A DNA stretch of 14,048 nucleotides, taken from contig CAKOYE010000029.1 in assembly GCA_934130485.1 (NCBI GenBank), positions 1 to 14,048 on the forward strand, read 5' to 3'. The stretch comes from an uncultured Bacilli bacterium. GTDB lineage: Bacteria > Bacillota_I > Bacilli_A > RF39 > UBA660. This document shows, in pieces, positions 1 to 6,984 of the stretch. A program made the position numbers and the translations under genes. The notes below the pieces were generated by a model. It worked only from the letters and a program-made list of their open reading frames with translations. It did not search any database and was not told the DNA's origin. How positions within the stretch are numbered: the first letter of the stretch is position 1; each line of letters opens with the position of its first letter.

Positions 1-648
1 AGAAATTTAGTATATATTTGTGGACAACATTCAAAACAATTAAAAGTAGGAGACAAGAATTATCAAAATATAAAAGAATCAATACAAATATGTATTAATA
101 ATTTTAATTGTAATGAGAGAGATGCAATAGAAAGTTATTACTTAATGAACAAAAGAGGAAAAATATATAGTAAAAAATTAAGAATAGATTTAGTAGATCT
201 TGAAAAAATCAAAAATACATGTTATCCTATAAGTAACAAAAGATTTAGTCTATTTAAAATATTTACAACAAATAAAAAAGTAAAATTAGAAAAATATTTG
301 GAAGGTGGTATTATGAGAGATGAATCAAAAGAAAAATTAATAGAAAATGTAGAAAGATATAGTAGTGATGAAGATGTATTTACTCTATATACTGAATTAT
401 CAAAAAGTGAGTTAGAAAAAAATACTATGATTGCTGAAGCAACAGATACTGGATTTAAAAATGGTATTTTAGTAGGTGAAAAACGTGGTGAAATTCGTGG
501 TGAAAAAAGAGGAATTAGTGAAGGTATTGCTCGTGAAAAATTGAATATTGCAAAATCAATGTATGATGAACATATAGATATAAATACTATATCGAGAGTT
601 ACAAATTTAGGAATTGACTCATTACATAGGATGTTTAATATAAATTAA
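1..648 (+). CDS. Rpn/PD-(D/E)XK_2 family nuclease (putative transposase), 5'-truncated by window edge
   Basis: The reading frame is open from base 1, so the gene starts outside the window and 215 C-terminal residues are visible; the ATG at 145 is internal. The first visible part (YICGQHSKQLKVGDKNYQ) resembles the family block in which a Q-L-K-x-G-x-x-Y motif precedes a run like 'pvIsInIl', here ESIQICINNF. The C-terminal part is typical: an acidic helix, then a G-E-K-R-G-E-I-R-G-E-K-R-G glycine/charge repeat (about 475-513), then an alpha-helical tail ending HIDINTISRVTNLGIDSLHRM, which reads like the 'sieeIskiTGLsieeI' segment of these proteins. The family (PF12784-type) comprises recombination-promoting nucleases often labelled transposases. 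The catalytic D-E-K region is mostly outside the window, so activity cannot be judged. It is one of only two genes on the plus strand and converges on polC. Confidence 0.8.
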   Translation, partial: RNLVYICGQHSKQLKVGDKNYQNIKESIQICINNFNCNERDAIESYYLMNKRGKIYSKKLRIDLVDLEKIKNTCYPISNKRFSLFKIFTTNKKVKLEKYLEGGIMRDESKEKLIENVERYSSDEDVFTLYTELSKSELEKNTMIAEATDTGFKNGILVGEKRGEIRGEKRGISEGIAREKLNIAKSMYDEHIDINTISRVTNLGIDSLHRMFNIN

Positions 649-668
649 AGCATCTTTTTTTATTAATC

Positions 669-700
669 AAAAAAAGTGAACAATTTGTTCAACTTTTTTT
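669..700. terminator. Bidirectional intrinsic terminator between the Rpn gene and polC
   Basis: A run of A and GTGAACA (669-682) pairs with TGTTCAAC plus a run of T (686-700), with one bulged base and a 3-nt loop. The arms end in A7/T7 tracts, so a U-tract follows the hairpin in either direction. It lies 20 nt after the Rpn-family stop and 13 nt after the polC stop, as expected for a terminator shared by convergent genes. Confidence 0.8.
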
Positions 701-713
701 CAAAAATTTATAA

Positions 714-3700
714 CTAAAAAAGTGATAATTGACTTGATTCATCCATACCATCTAAAATATTTAACATTCGCATTTTTTCTATTAATGTTCCAGAAATTTT
801 TGCTTTTTTTTGTAAATCTTCAATACTTAAGAATTCACCTTTTTCTCTTTCTTCAACAATATTATTAGCAACCGTATCCCCTAGTCCATCTATGGCATTA
901 AAAGGTGGATATATCTCATTATCATTTTTAGCAATCCAAACAATTGATTCACTTTTATATAAATCGACGTTTAAAAATTTGATTCCACGAGCAGTTGCTT
1001 CAAGTGCAACCTTCAAACTTTCTAGTTGTCCTAACTCCTTATTTGTGGCATCATAACCCTTATTTTGAATTTCAATTATTTTTTTCTTGATTGCGTCATA
1101 ACCTCCACACATTGCTTCAAGATCAACATCAGTTGCTTTGGAGGAAAGCCAAGAAGCATAAAAATAAACTGGCATATGAACCTTATACCACGCAATTCTA
1201 AATGCACTAATAACATAAGCTGCCGCATGAGCTTTCGGGAACATATATTTAATTTTCTGACATGAACCGATAAACCAATCAGGAATGTTTGCTTCCTGCA
1301 TCGTTTTGACATGTTCTTTCCAAGTTTCTGGATCTTTACTTGCTTTTCCTTTACGAACAAATTCCATAATTTTAAATGCTTTAATAGGCTTAACACCTTT
1401 ATACATTAAGTAAACCATAATATCGTCACGACAACCTATTGTTTCTTTAAATGGAACAATATTATTTTGAATTAATTCTTGGGCATTTCCAAGCCAAACA
1501 TCAGTTCCATGCGACAAACCTGAAATTTTAATTAATTCAGCAAAAGTTGTTGGTTTGGTATCTTCTACTAATTTTATAGTAAAGGCTGTACCAAACTCGG
1601 GAATTCCAAGTGTACCAGTATTACACATAATTTGCTCTTTAGTTACTCCTAACGCTTTAGTAGATGTAAATATACTCATAGTTTCTTTATCATCTAAAGG
1701 AACCTTCATTATATCAGTACCAGATTGTAATTGTATAAGCCTTAATTGTGTCGGATCTGAGTGACCTAAAATATCAAGTTTTAAGACACATTCCTCAATC
1801 GAGTGATAATCAAAGTGAGTTGTCCTCCAAGCACTGTTAGGGTCTTCAGCAGGATATTGAAATGGAGTAAAATCAAAACAATCCATATAATCTGGGATAA
1901 CGACAATTCCTCCTGGGTGTTGACCAGTAGTTCTTTTTACACCAGTACAACCAATCGCAAGTCGTTCTACTTCCGCAGTACGCATGACAATATTTTTATC
2001 CTCACAATAACCTTTAACAAAACCAAAAGCAGTTTTATCAGCAACAGTACCGATTGTTCCAGCACGATATACATTATCAGCGCCAAACAAAACTTTAGTA
2101 TAAGCATGAGTACTTGCTTGGTTTAAATCTGAAAAGTTAAGGTCTATATCTGGAACTTTATCAGCGTTAAATCCTAAGAAAGTCGCAAATGGCATATCTT
2201 GTCCATCTTTTAGAAGTGGAATATTACAATTTGGACACATCTTATCAGGTAAATCAAATCCAGATGAATACTCTGCACCTAGTGGTTTACCATCATCAGA
2301 ATCAAAAATACTACATTTACATTTTGAACATCTATAGTGTGCTGCAAGAGGATTTACCTCTGTAATACCCATCATTGTTGCAACAAAACTAGATCCAACT
2401 GATCCACGCGATCCTACTAAAAATCCTTCATCATTTGAGTGTTTAACAAGTCTTTGGGCAATCAAATAAATTGGATCAAATCCTGCTCCTATTACTCCAC
2501 CTAATGATTTTTTCAAACTTTTTTCAAGTTCTTCTTCACTTAATTCAGTTTCGGAATTTTTCTTTATGAAATTTTTAACAACTTCTTTTACATCATCGAA
2601 ACCTCTTAAAATTACATCATGTAACTCCTTAAATGCTTCTCGTTTCAAATCTTCATCATTTAAATTTTTATCTTTTAGTGAATCTTTAATAGAATTTAAT
2701 ACAACATCACCATAAAGTTCAGTGGCAATTCTCTCTTCTATTGAGTATGGAAGAGGTTCACCATACCAGTCACGGGCCTTAGTATAAACCAAATCTGTAA
2801 CAACTCTAGGGCAATCAAGATAAGACATTCCATCATCTGATTTTACACGTGGAGAAAAAGGAGTTCCGCCGGTATCAGGTATTACTTCTATTTCATCTAC
2901 CATATCTAAAACTTTATTAGTATTTTCTATAACAATTTCATAAGCTAAATCACTTGGTAAAAATGAAAAATTTTCAAGCATTTCTCTTGTTGTTCTAAAA
3001 TGTTGAGATGGAATACTCTTGATACCATTTTTAGCTAAAGGATGCCTTCCACCACCAGGAACTTTTTGATTTACAATAATTTCACGATAAATTTTATCTT
3101 CTCTATAAAAATGGTGTACATCACCAGTTGCAACTATTATTTTTCCAGCATTTTTAGTTGCATCTATAATTTTACGAATATGATTTTGAAGTTCAACAAG
3201 ACTACTGAAATCACCTAATTGTATTAAATGATCGTATACTTCAGGTGGTTGTACTTCAACATAATCATAAAAGTTAATTATATTAGTTAATTCTTCTCCC
3301 TCTTTACTTCTTGCAAGAGAGAAAACTTCCGATTCATAACAACCACTACCTATTAATAAACCTTCCCTTAATTCTTCAAGTTTACTTCTTAATATTCTTG
3401 GTGTTTTATATAAATAAACTGTATTTGCTAAAGAAATTATTGTAAATAAATTTTTAAGTCCTTTTTTATTTAAAGCAATTGCGTTAAAATGATATGTACG
3501 ACCAAATTTATAAATTTCATCTTTAGATATAAGCTTATCTAAATCACTTATAGTAACAAATTTTTGTGCCTCTAATTTTTTTAACATTTTATGAAATACT
3601 AGCGCAGTACCTTCAGCATCGTAATCAGCTCTGTGGTGAGCATCTTCTTCCCAAGGAACATTGTACCTTTTAACCAAAGCTGATAAACCATGACGTGCAA

Positions 3701-5504
3701 AACCTTGGTCCAAAGTTCTAGATAACTCTAAAGTATCAATTACTGTGTTTTTAAATACTCCTAAATTATATTTTTTCATAGCCATTTCAATAAATGAAAT
3801 ATCGAATTTTGCATTATGAGCAACCATTGGTAAGTCACTCGCCCACTCTAAAAATTTTTTAGTTACAACTTCCTCATTTTCACAATTTTTAACCATTTCA
3901 TCTGTTATACAAGTAAGTTCTGTAATTCTATCTGGAATATGTCTCCCCGGATTAATTAATTCATCAAATCTATCAATTATATTCCCATCTTTAATTTTTA
4001 CAGCACCAATTTCAATCATTTGATCAGCGCCACCAGCATTAAAGCCAGTAGTTTCAGTATCGAATACAACATAAGTATTATCCATTAATTTTGAATCATT
4101 TGGTCTTACTACAATATTTACAGTATCATCAACTAATGTAAGTTCTGTTCCATATAACCCTTTAAATATAGGTGGATTTTTTAATTCTTCACGTTTTTTT
4201 TCTAATTCAATAGTTAATTCATTCTTTTTTGATTCATCAGATTCTTCTAAAATAGCGTTTTCTAATTCTTCTATTTTAGATTTTATATTTGCTCTTACTT
4301 TTTTGTTATGTGATTTTATAATTCCAAAAGAAATTGGAAATGCTTGACAACCACTATGATCTGTTATTGCGACTCCTCTATAACCCATTTTAATTGTTTT
4401 TTCAACTAACTCACAGGTATGCTTACCTAGATCTAATTTTGTAACTCCATCCATTTGACTCATCATAGTATGAGCGTGAAGTTCAACTCTTTTGATTTCG
4501 GCATCATCAACTAATTCCTGCTTTTTATATTCAAAATTATTAATATCAGTAGCACTTAATGTAAGTTCGTGAGAATAATCGTCATTTTTTACACTGCCTT
4601 TTATTTTATACCAATTACCAACTTTCAACTTTTTATCAATAATATTGAATTCATTTTCATCATTTACAAATATTTTAGCATATATACTATCCGTATAATC
4701 AGTTAATTTTAGTGTTATAATTCTTAAATTTGTCTTAGTTGTAATTACATCTTTGCCAAATATTTCCACTTCTATTACCACAGTACCAGTAGATGCTACT
4801 GTATCAAGTCTAGAAGACTTATCACTAATCAATTTACCAATTACTACATCTGGATTATCAGGCTCAACTATTAAAGGAGGGCGTTTATAGTTTTTGTCAG
4901 GAACCCATTTTCTTTTTTCCTCTTTTTTTACTTCCGGTTTTGGTCTACTTTCAAGTAATTCCTTTGGTACTTCTATTTTTAATTCATTAGCAATTTCTTC
5001 ACTAATTGAATTTTTTTCTGACATTTTTATATCAATATTCACATCATATCCTATTTTATGATACATAAGTTGTAACTGATTAAGTATACTTTTAAGTCTT
5101 AATTCTTGTGCGTAACTATTTGCATTTATAACAATACTAAAATTATCACTATTATAAATATCAACAATATTTAAACTTAAGTTTGTCAAATTATATGTTA
5201 ATGGAGAACCATCACTTAGTATTTTTATAAAATATTTATAATATTCTCTAATATCTAATTCACACTTATTTTTTAAAGAAAAAACAACATCAATAGATTG
5301 TAATTCAGAATATGATTTACGCATTAATCTAACAAATTCGTGATAATCAATTGTATTCATAAGCTTTTCTAAGGTAATATAAAAAACATATTTAGTTTTA
5401 TTAGAATTACCAACTATTTTATCAACATTAGATTCTTTAAAGTTTTCATATTTATTAGAAGGATAATTTATTTTTTTTAGTAAAATATCTATATATTGTT
5501 GCAT
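714..5504 (-). CDS. polC: DNA polymerase III alpha subunit, Gram-positive PolC type
   Basis: This is the replicative polymerase of low-GC Gram-positives, with built-in proofreading. Its 1596 residues are somewhat longer than the roughly 1440 usual for the family. Order of parts: N-terminal domain (1-200); OB fold (about 240-325); PHP domain starting at ELHAHT (341) and ITDHSG (380); inserted DEDD 3'-5' exonuclease with FDTETTG (481), VAHNAKFD (561) and HHRADYD (623); PHP continuation with TGDVHHF (793). The polymerase region has GSRGSVGSS (1031), a zinc module (CSKC at 1059, CPNC at 1090), the catalytic PDIDLNFS (1118) and TTGQHPGG (1192). The protein ends in QLSLF, the beta-clamp binding motif. 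A charged insertion at about 392-446 is discussed in the findings. The gene stands alone, with an extended -10 promoter, a weak GGTGG ribosome site and a terminator after its TAG stop. Confidence 0.98.
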   Translation of the reverse strand: MQQYIDILLKKINYPSNKYENFKESNVDKIVGNSNKTKYVFYITLEKLMNTIDYHEFVRLMRKSYSELQSIDVVFSLKNKCELDIREYYKYFIKILSDGSPLTYNLTNLSLNIVDIYNSDNFSIVINANSYAQELRLKSILNQLQLMYHKIGYDVNIDIKMSEKNSISEEIANELKIEVPKELLESRPKPEVKKEEKRKWVPDKNYKRPPLIVEPDNPDVVIGKLISDKSSRLDTVASTGTVVIEVEIFGKDVITTKTNLRIITLKLTDYTDSIYAKIFVNDENEFNIIDKKLKVGNWYKIKGSVKNDDYSHELTLSATDINNFEYKKQELVDDAEIKRVELHAHTMMSQMDGVTKLDLGKHTCELVEKTIKMGYRGVAITDHSGCQAFPISFGIIKSHNKKVRANIKSKIEELENAILEESDESKKNELTIELEKKREELKNPPIFKGLYGTELTLVDDTVNIVVRPNDSKLMDNTYVVFDTETTGFNAGGADQMIEIGAVKIKDGNIIDRFDELINPGRHIPDRITELTCITDEMVKNCENEEVVTKKFLEWASDLPMVAHNAKFDISFIEMAMKKYNLGVFKNTVIDTLELSRTLDQGFARHGLSALVKRYNVPWEEDAHHRADYDAEGTALVFHKMLKKLEAQKFVTISDLDKLISKDEIYKFGRTYHFNAIALNKKGLKNLFTIISLANTVYLYKTPRILRSKLEELREGLLIGSGCYESEVFSLARSKEGEELTNIINFYDYVEVQPPEVYDHLIQLGDFSSLVELQNHIRKIIDATKNAGKIIVATGDVHHFYREDKIYREIIVNQKVPGGGRHPLAKNGIKSIPSQHFRTTREMLENFSFLPSDLAYEIVIENTNKVLDMVDEIEVIPDTGGTPFSPRVKSDDGMSYLDCPRVVTDLVYTKARDWYGEPLPYSIEERIATELYGDVVLNSIKDSLKDKNLNDEDLKREAFKELHDVILRGFDDVKEVVKNFIKKNSETELSEEELEKSLKKSLGGVIGAGFDPIYLIAQRLVKHSNDEGFLVGSRGSVGSSFVATMMGITEVNPLAAHYRCSKCKCSIFDSDDGKPLGAEYSSGFDLPDKMCPNCNIPLLKDGQDMPFATFLGFNADKVPDIDLNFSDLNQASTHAYTKVLFGADNVYRAGTIGTVADKTAFGFVKGYCEDKNIVMRTAEVERLAIGCTGVKRTTGQHPGGIVVIPDYMDCFDFTPFQYPAEDPNSAWRTTHFDYHSIEECVLKLDILGHSDPTQLRLIQLQSGTDIMKVPLDDKETMSIFTSTKALGVTKEQIMCNTGTLGIPEFGTAFTIKLVEDTKPTTFAELIKISGLSHGTDVWLGNAQELIQNNIVPFKETIGCRDDIMVYLMYKGVKPIKAFKIMEFVRKGKASKDPETWKEHVKTMQEANIPDWFIGSCQKIKYMFPKAHAAAYVISAFRIAWYKVHMPVYFYASWLSSKATDVDLEAMCGGYDAIKKKIIEIQNKGYDATNKELGQLESLKVALEATARGIKFLNVDLYKSESIVWIAKNDNEIYPPFNAIDGLGDTVANNIVEEREKGEFLSIEDLQKKAKISGTLIEKMRMLNILDGMDESSQLSLF

Positions 5505-5519
5505 ACTACCACCATATTA

Positions 5520-5528
5520 ATTATATCA
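5520..5528 (-). promoter_or_regulatory. Extended -10 promoter of polC
   Basis: On the minus strand the sequence reads TGATATAAT (TG-n-TATAAT) directly after a run of nine T. No good -35 hexamer lies at 17 nt, which is common for extended -10 promoters. It leaves a short leader before the polC ATG at 5504. The same T8-GATATAATT string recurs before the flavoprotein operon at 9822-9838. Confidence 0.6.
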
Positions 5529-5558
5529 AAAAAAAATTACTTTTTTACATAAAAATGC

Positions 5559-5588
5559 TTTACTTTCATAAAATATATGGATTATAAT
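5559..5588 (+). promoter_or_regulatory. Promoter of the small plus-strand gene
   Basis: TTTACT (5559-5564, 4/6 to TTGACA) is followed after 18 nt by a perfect TATAAT (5583-5588). The start of transcription would fall near 5595, just ahead of a very strong Shine-Dalgarno run (AAGGGGGAA, G run at 5602-5606) placed 8 nt before the ATG at 5615. It is back to back with the polC promoter. Confidence 0.6.
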
Positions 5589-5614
5589 ATAGTTCAAAAA
5601 AGGGGGAACATATA

Positions 5615-5887
5615 ATGAATACAAATAAACGCATTATTATAAAAAATTTAAAAATAAAAAGAAGTATATGCATTTGTGTACTTGTAGAGAGTGTTGCATT
5701 AATGCAAATGAAAAATTTAACTGTTTTTGATTCAAACAATGAATATGATGATAAATTAATCAATAGAAAAAATTATATTAGTGACACATATTTTAATATT
5801 GTTCCATTAAGCGCAATAATAGCAAGCACAGTTAAAACACTTCAATATACGAATAAAATAAAAAATACAAATAAAATGTTAAAATAA
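5615..5887 (+). CDS. Small hypothetical protein (90 aa) with strong RBS
   Basis: I do not recognise this protein. It is probably real because it has its own TATAAT promoter, a strong GGGGG ribosome site with correct spacing, and a terminator hairpin over its 3' end. These outweigh the overlapping minus-strand reading frame at 5566-5763, which has none of them. The N-terminus is basic (MNTNKRIIIKNLKIKR) and is followed by a hydrophobic stretch (SICICVLVESVALM, about residues 17-30). Next comes an acidic/Asn-rich middle with NEYDDK, and then a second mildly hydrophobic segment (FNIVPLSAIIAST, about 61-73). A basic, short membrane-associated or secreted peptide is possible, but the first segment is short and no signal-peptidase site is evident. 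It converges on the unknown gene at 5891-6697 with a 3-nt gap. Confidence 0.6.
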   Translation: MNTNKRIIIKNLKIKRSICICVLVESVALMQMKNLTVFDSNNEYDDKLINRKNYISDTYFNIVPLSAIIASTVKTLQYTNKIKNTNKMLK

Positions 5888-5904
5888 AATTTATTTGTAT
5901 TTTT
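5861..5904. terminator. Perfect 15-bp inverted repeat: shared terminator of convergent genes
   Basis: AAAAATACAAATAAA (5861-5875) and TTTATTTGTATTTTT (5890-5904) are exact reverse complements separated by a 14-nt loop. The structure overlaps the last codons of the plus-strand small gene and of the minus-strand 268-aa gene. The stem is very AT-rich, but on the plus strand the T-tract continues to 5906 and on the minus strand a run of U follows the arm. It can act as a bidirectional terminator embedded in coding ends. Confidence 0.6.
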
Positions 5905-6697
5905 TTAGTAAGGTTAATGCTTTTTTTATAGAAATATTTCCATTTTGACAACTATTTTTATAAGGGTTATGTAGTATACTATCTATTTTATAATAACTAA
6001 GTCCATTTAAATTATCGTCACTGGGATATTTATTTTCATATGTCATATTATTATGTATATTTATTAGTTTACAATTTAATCTATAAAATAGACATTTATA
6101 AACAAAATACTCGTAGGTACAATTTTTATTTACAATTTGTTTTTTGAGTGTTAATTTTGCACTACTTTTTTCTAACATAATTTTTTGTAATATATTACTA
6201 AAATCATTTATAGAATTAATTGTTTTATTGTTACATATATACAAATCGCCAACATAAAAATTGTTTATTGGAAGAATTTCATTGGAGTAAATTTTTTCAG
6301 ACGTTATATTATACTTTAAATCAAATAAATAACGAAATATCATTTTTGCTTCAATTATAGAAAGATTTTTAGGTATTTCATAATTTAATTTTGGAAAAAA
6401 TTCAGTTAATGGTATTAAATAATCCACCGTTTCTTTATTGTAATTCTGCAAATTGTGAATACAAAATAAACTATTATTTGGATTACTATAAAATATAGTT
6501 AAAACTTTATATATCCTATCATTATTTGAAATAATTATAGCTTTTTTACTATCAATATTTTCAAGAAACACTTCATTTATTATTTTGCCAATACTATTAC
6601 TTTCGTCATTAAGATTTATTGATAATTGACCAATATAGTATTTATTTATATCATATCTTTCATATTTTTGTCTATCTCCAAAATTTTTTTGTTTCAT
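5891..6697 (-). CDS. Hypothetical protein (268 aa) with possible internal duplication
   Basis: I do not recognise a known family. The start ATG has a GAGG ribosome site 7 nt upstream. The protein has no signal peptide and no clear membrane helix, so it is probably cytosolic. It is rich in Asn, Lys and Ile/Tyr, in keeping with the local base composition. Two segments look alike: residues 15-28 (YDINKYYIGQLSIN) and 142-155 (LPINNFYVGDLYIC). Each is followed about 50-60 residues later by an LF..IHN-like segment (SLFCIHN at 76; CKLINIHN at 209), so the protein may be two diverged copies of a roughly 125-residue module. Cysteines are scattered (79, 155, 193, 202, 209, 250) and form no zinc-finger pattern. 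It stands between the tRNA-Glu terminator and the convergent small gene, with its own promoter. Its function is unknown. Confidence 0.75.
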   Translation of the reverse strand: MKQKNFGDRQKYERYDINKYYIGQLSINLNDESNSIGKIINEVFLENIDSKKAIIISNNDRIYKVLTIFYSNPNNSLFCIHNLQNYNKETVDYLIPLTEFFPKLNYEIPKNLSIIEAKMIFRYLFDLKYNITSEKIYSNEILPINNFYVGDLYICNNKTINSINDFSNILQKIMLEKSSAKLTLKKQIVNKNCTYEYFVYKCLFYRLNCKLINIHNNMTYENKYPSDDNLNGLSYYKIDSILHNPYKNSCQNGNISIKKALTLLKKYK

Positions 6698-6763
6698 ATA
6701 TATACCTCATAATTTTATAGTATTTTTAATTAAATTTTTTTATTTTTTGCATTTACATCATAT

Positions 6764-6772
6764 ATTTTATCA
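6764..6772 (-). promoter_or_regulatory. Candidate extended -10 promoter of the 268-aa gene
   Basis: The minus strand reads TGATAAAAT (TG-n-TAAAAT), with a weak TTCCCA-like hexamer about 18 nt upstream. It would give an AT-rich leader of about 60 nt before the ATG at 6697. A second TATAAA closer to the start is an alternative. Confidence 0.35.
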
Positions 6773-6813
6773 TGCATTTTTTAATTTTGGGAATTTTTTG
6801 AAAAACAATAATG

Positions 6814-6842
6814 AAAAAACCTTTTAAATCAAAGGCTCTTAT
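6814..6842 (-). terminator. Terminator of tRNA-Glu
   Basis: On the minus strand AAGAGCCTTT (6840-6831) pairs with AAAGGTTTTT (6824-6815), including two G-U pairs and a 6-nt loop. The T-rich arm provides the U-tract. It starts about 10 nt after the encoded CCA of tRNA-Glu. Confidence 0.65.
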
Positions 6843-6850
6843 TTTTATTC

Positions 6851-6927
6851 TGGTGACCTGTATGGGTTTCGAACCCATGAATACCACCTTGAGAGGGTGG
6901 CGTGTTAAACCACTTCACCAACAGGCC
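6851..6927 (-). tRNA. tRNA-Glu, anticodon CUC
   Basis: The sequence folds into a cloverleaf read on the minus strand. Acceptor GGCCTGT pairs with ACAGGTC (one G-U), followed by discriminator A and an encoded CCA. The anticodon stem is CCACC/GGTGG with loop CTCTCAA, giving anticodon CTC, which decodes GAG. The T arm is ATGGG-TTCGAAA-CCCAT. Overall sequence matches bacterial tRNA-Glu, which normally has UUC; the C34 form reads only GAG. It has its own promoter and terminator. Confidence 0.93.
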
Positions 6928-6953
6928 AATTAATATTGCTTACAATATTAATT
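6928..6953. repeat. Perfect 11-bp palindrome abutting the tRNA-Glu 5' end
   Basis: AATTAATATTG (6928-6938) and CAATATTAATT (6943-6953) are exact reverse complements with a 4-nt CTTA centre. The repeat begins one base before the mature tRNA-Glu 5' end and reaches into its -10 box (6951-6956). The predicted start of transcription lies inside it, so a DNA-level protein site is as likely as an RNA hairpin. Confidence 0.7.
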
Positions 6954-6979
6954 CTAACACAATAATTACTTATTTTCAA
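6951..6979 (-). promoter_or_regulatory. Promoter of tRNA-Glu
   Basis: The minus strand shows TTGAAA (6979-6974, 5/6 to consensus), a 17-nt spacer, then TAGAAT (6956-6951) preceded by TG-n, an extended -10. The start would lie near 6944, giving a leader of about 17 nt. No terminator is visible between the upstream flavoprotein gene (stop at 6985) and this promoter, so read-through may also reach the tRNA. Confidence 0.65.
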
Positions 6980-6984
6980 TATTT

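Noticed and set aside
145..147. ATG as the start of the Rpn-family gene
   Set aside because: The frame is open back to base 1 and the upstream codons encode recognisable family sequence, so the gene is truncated by the window.
475..513. Short tandem repeat in DNA (possible CRISPR or satellite)
   Set aside because: It is the codon-level image of the G-E-K-R-G repeat in the Rpn-family C-terminus, which is normal for that family. No CRISPR-like repeat-spacer array is present anywhere in the window.
1065..2126. Plus-strand open frames opposite polC (1065-1265, 1555-1764, 1803-2126)
   Set aside because: They lie antisense to conserved polymerase-domain codons and have no ribosome sites; they are shadows of polC.
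5566..5763. 65-residue minus-strand frame opposite the small plus-strand gene
   Set aside because: It has no convincing ribosome site or promoter, whereas the overlapping plus-strand frame has both and a terminator.
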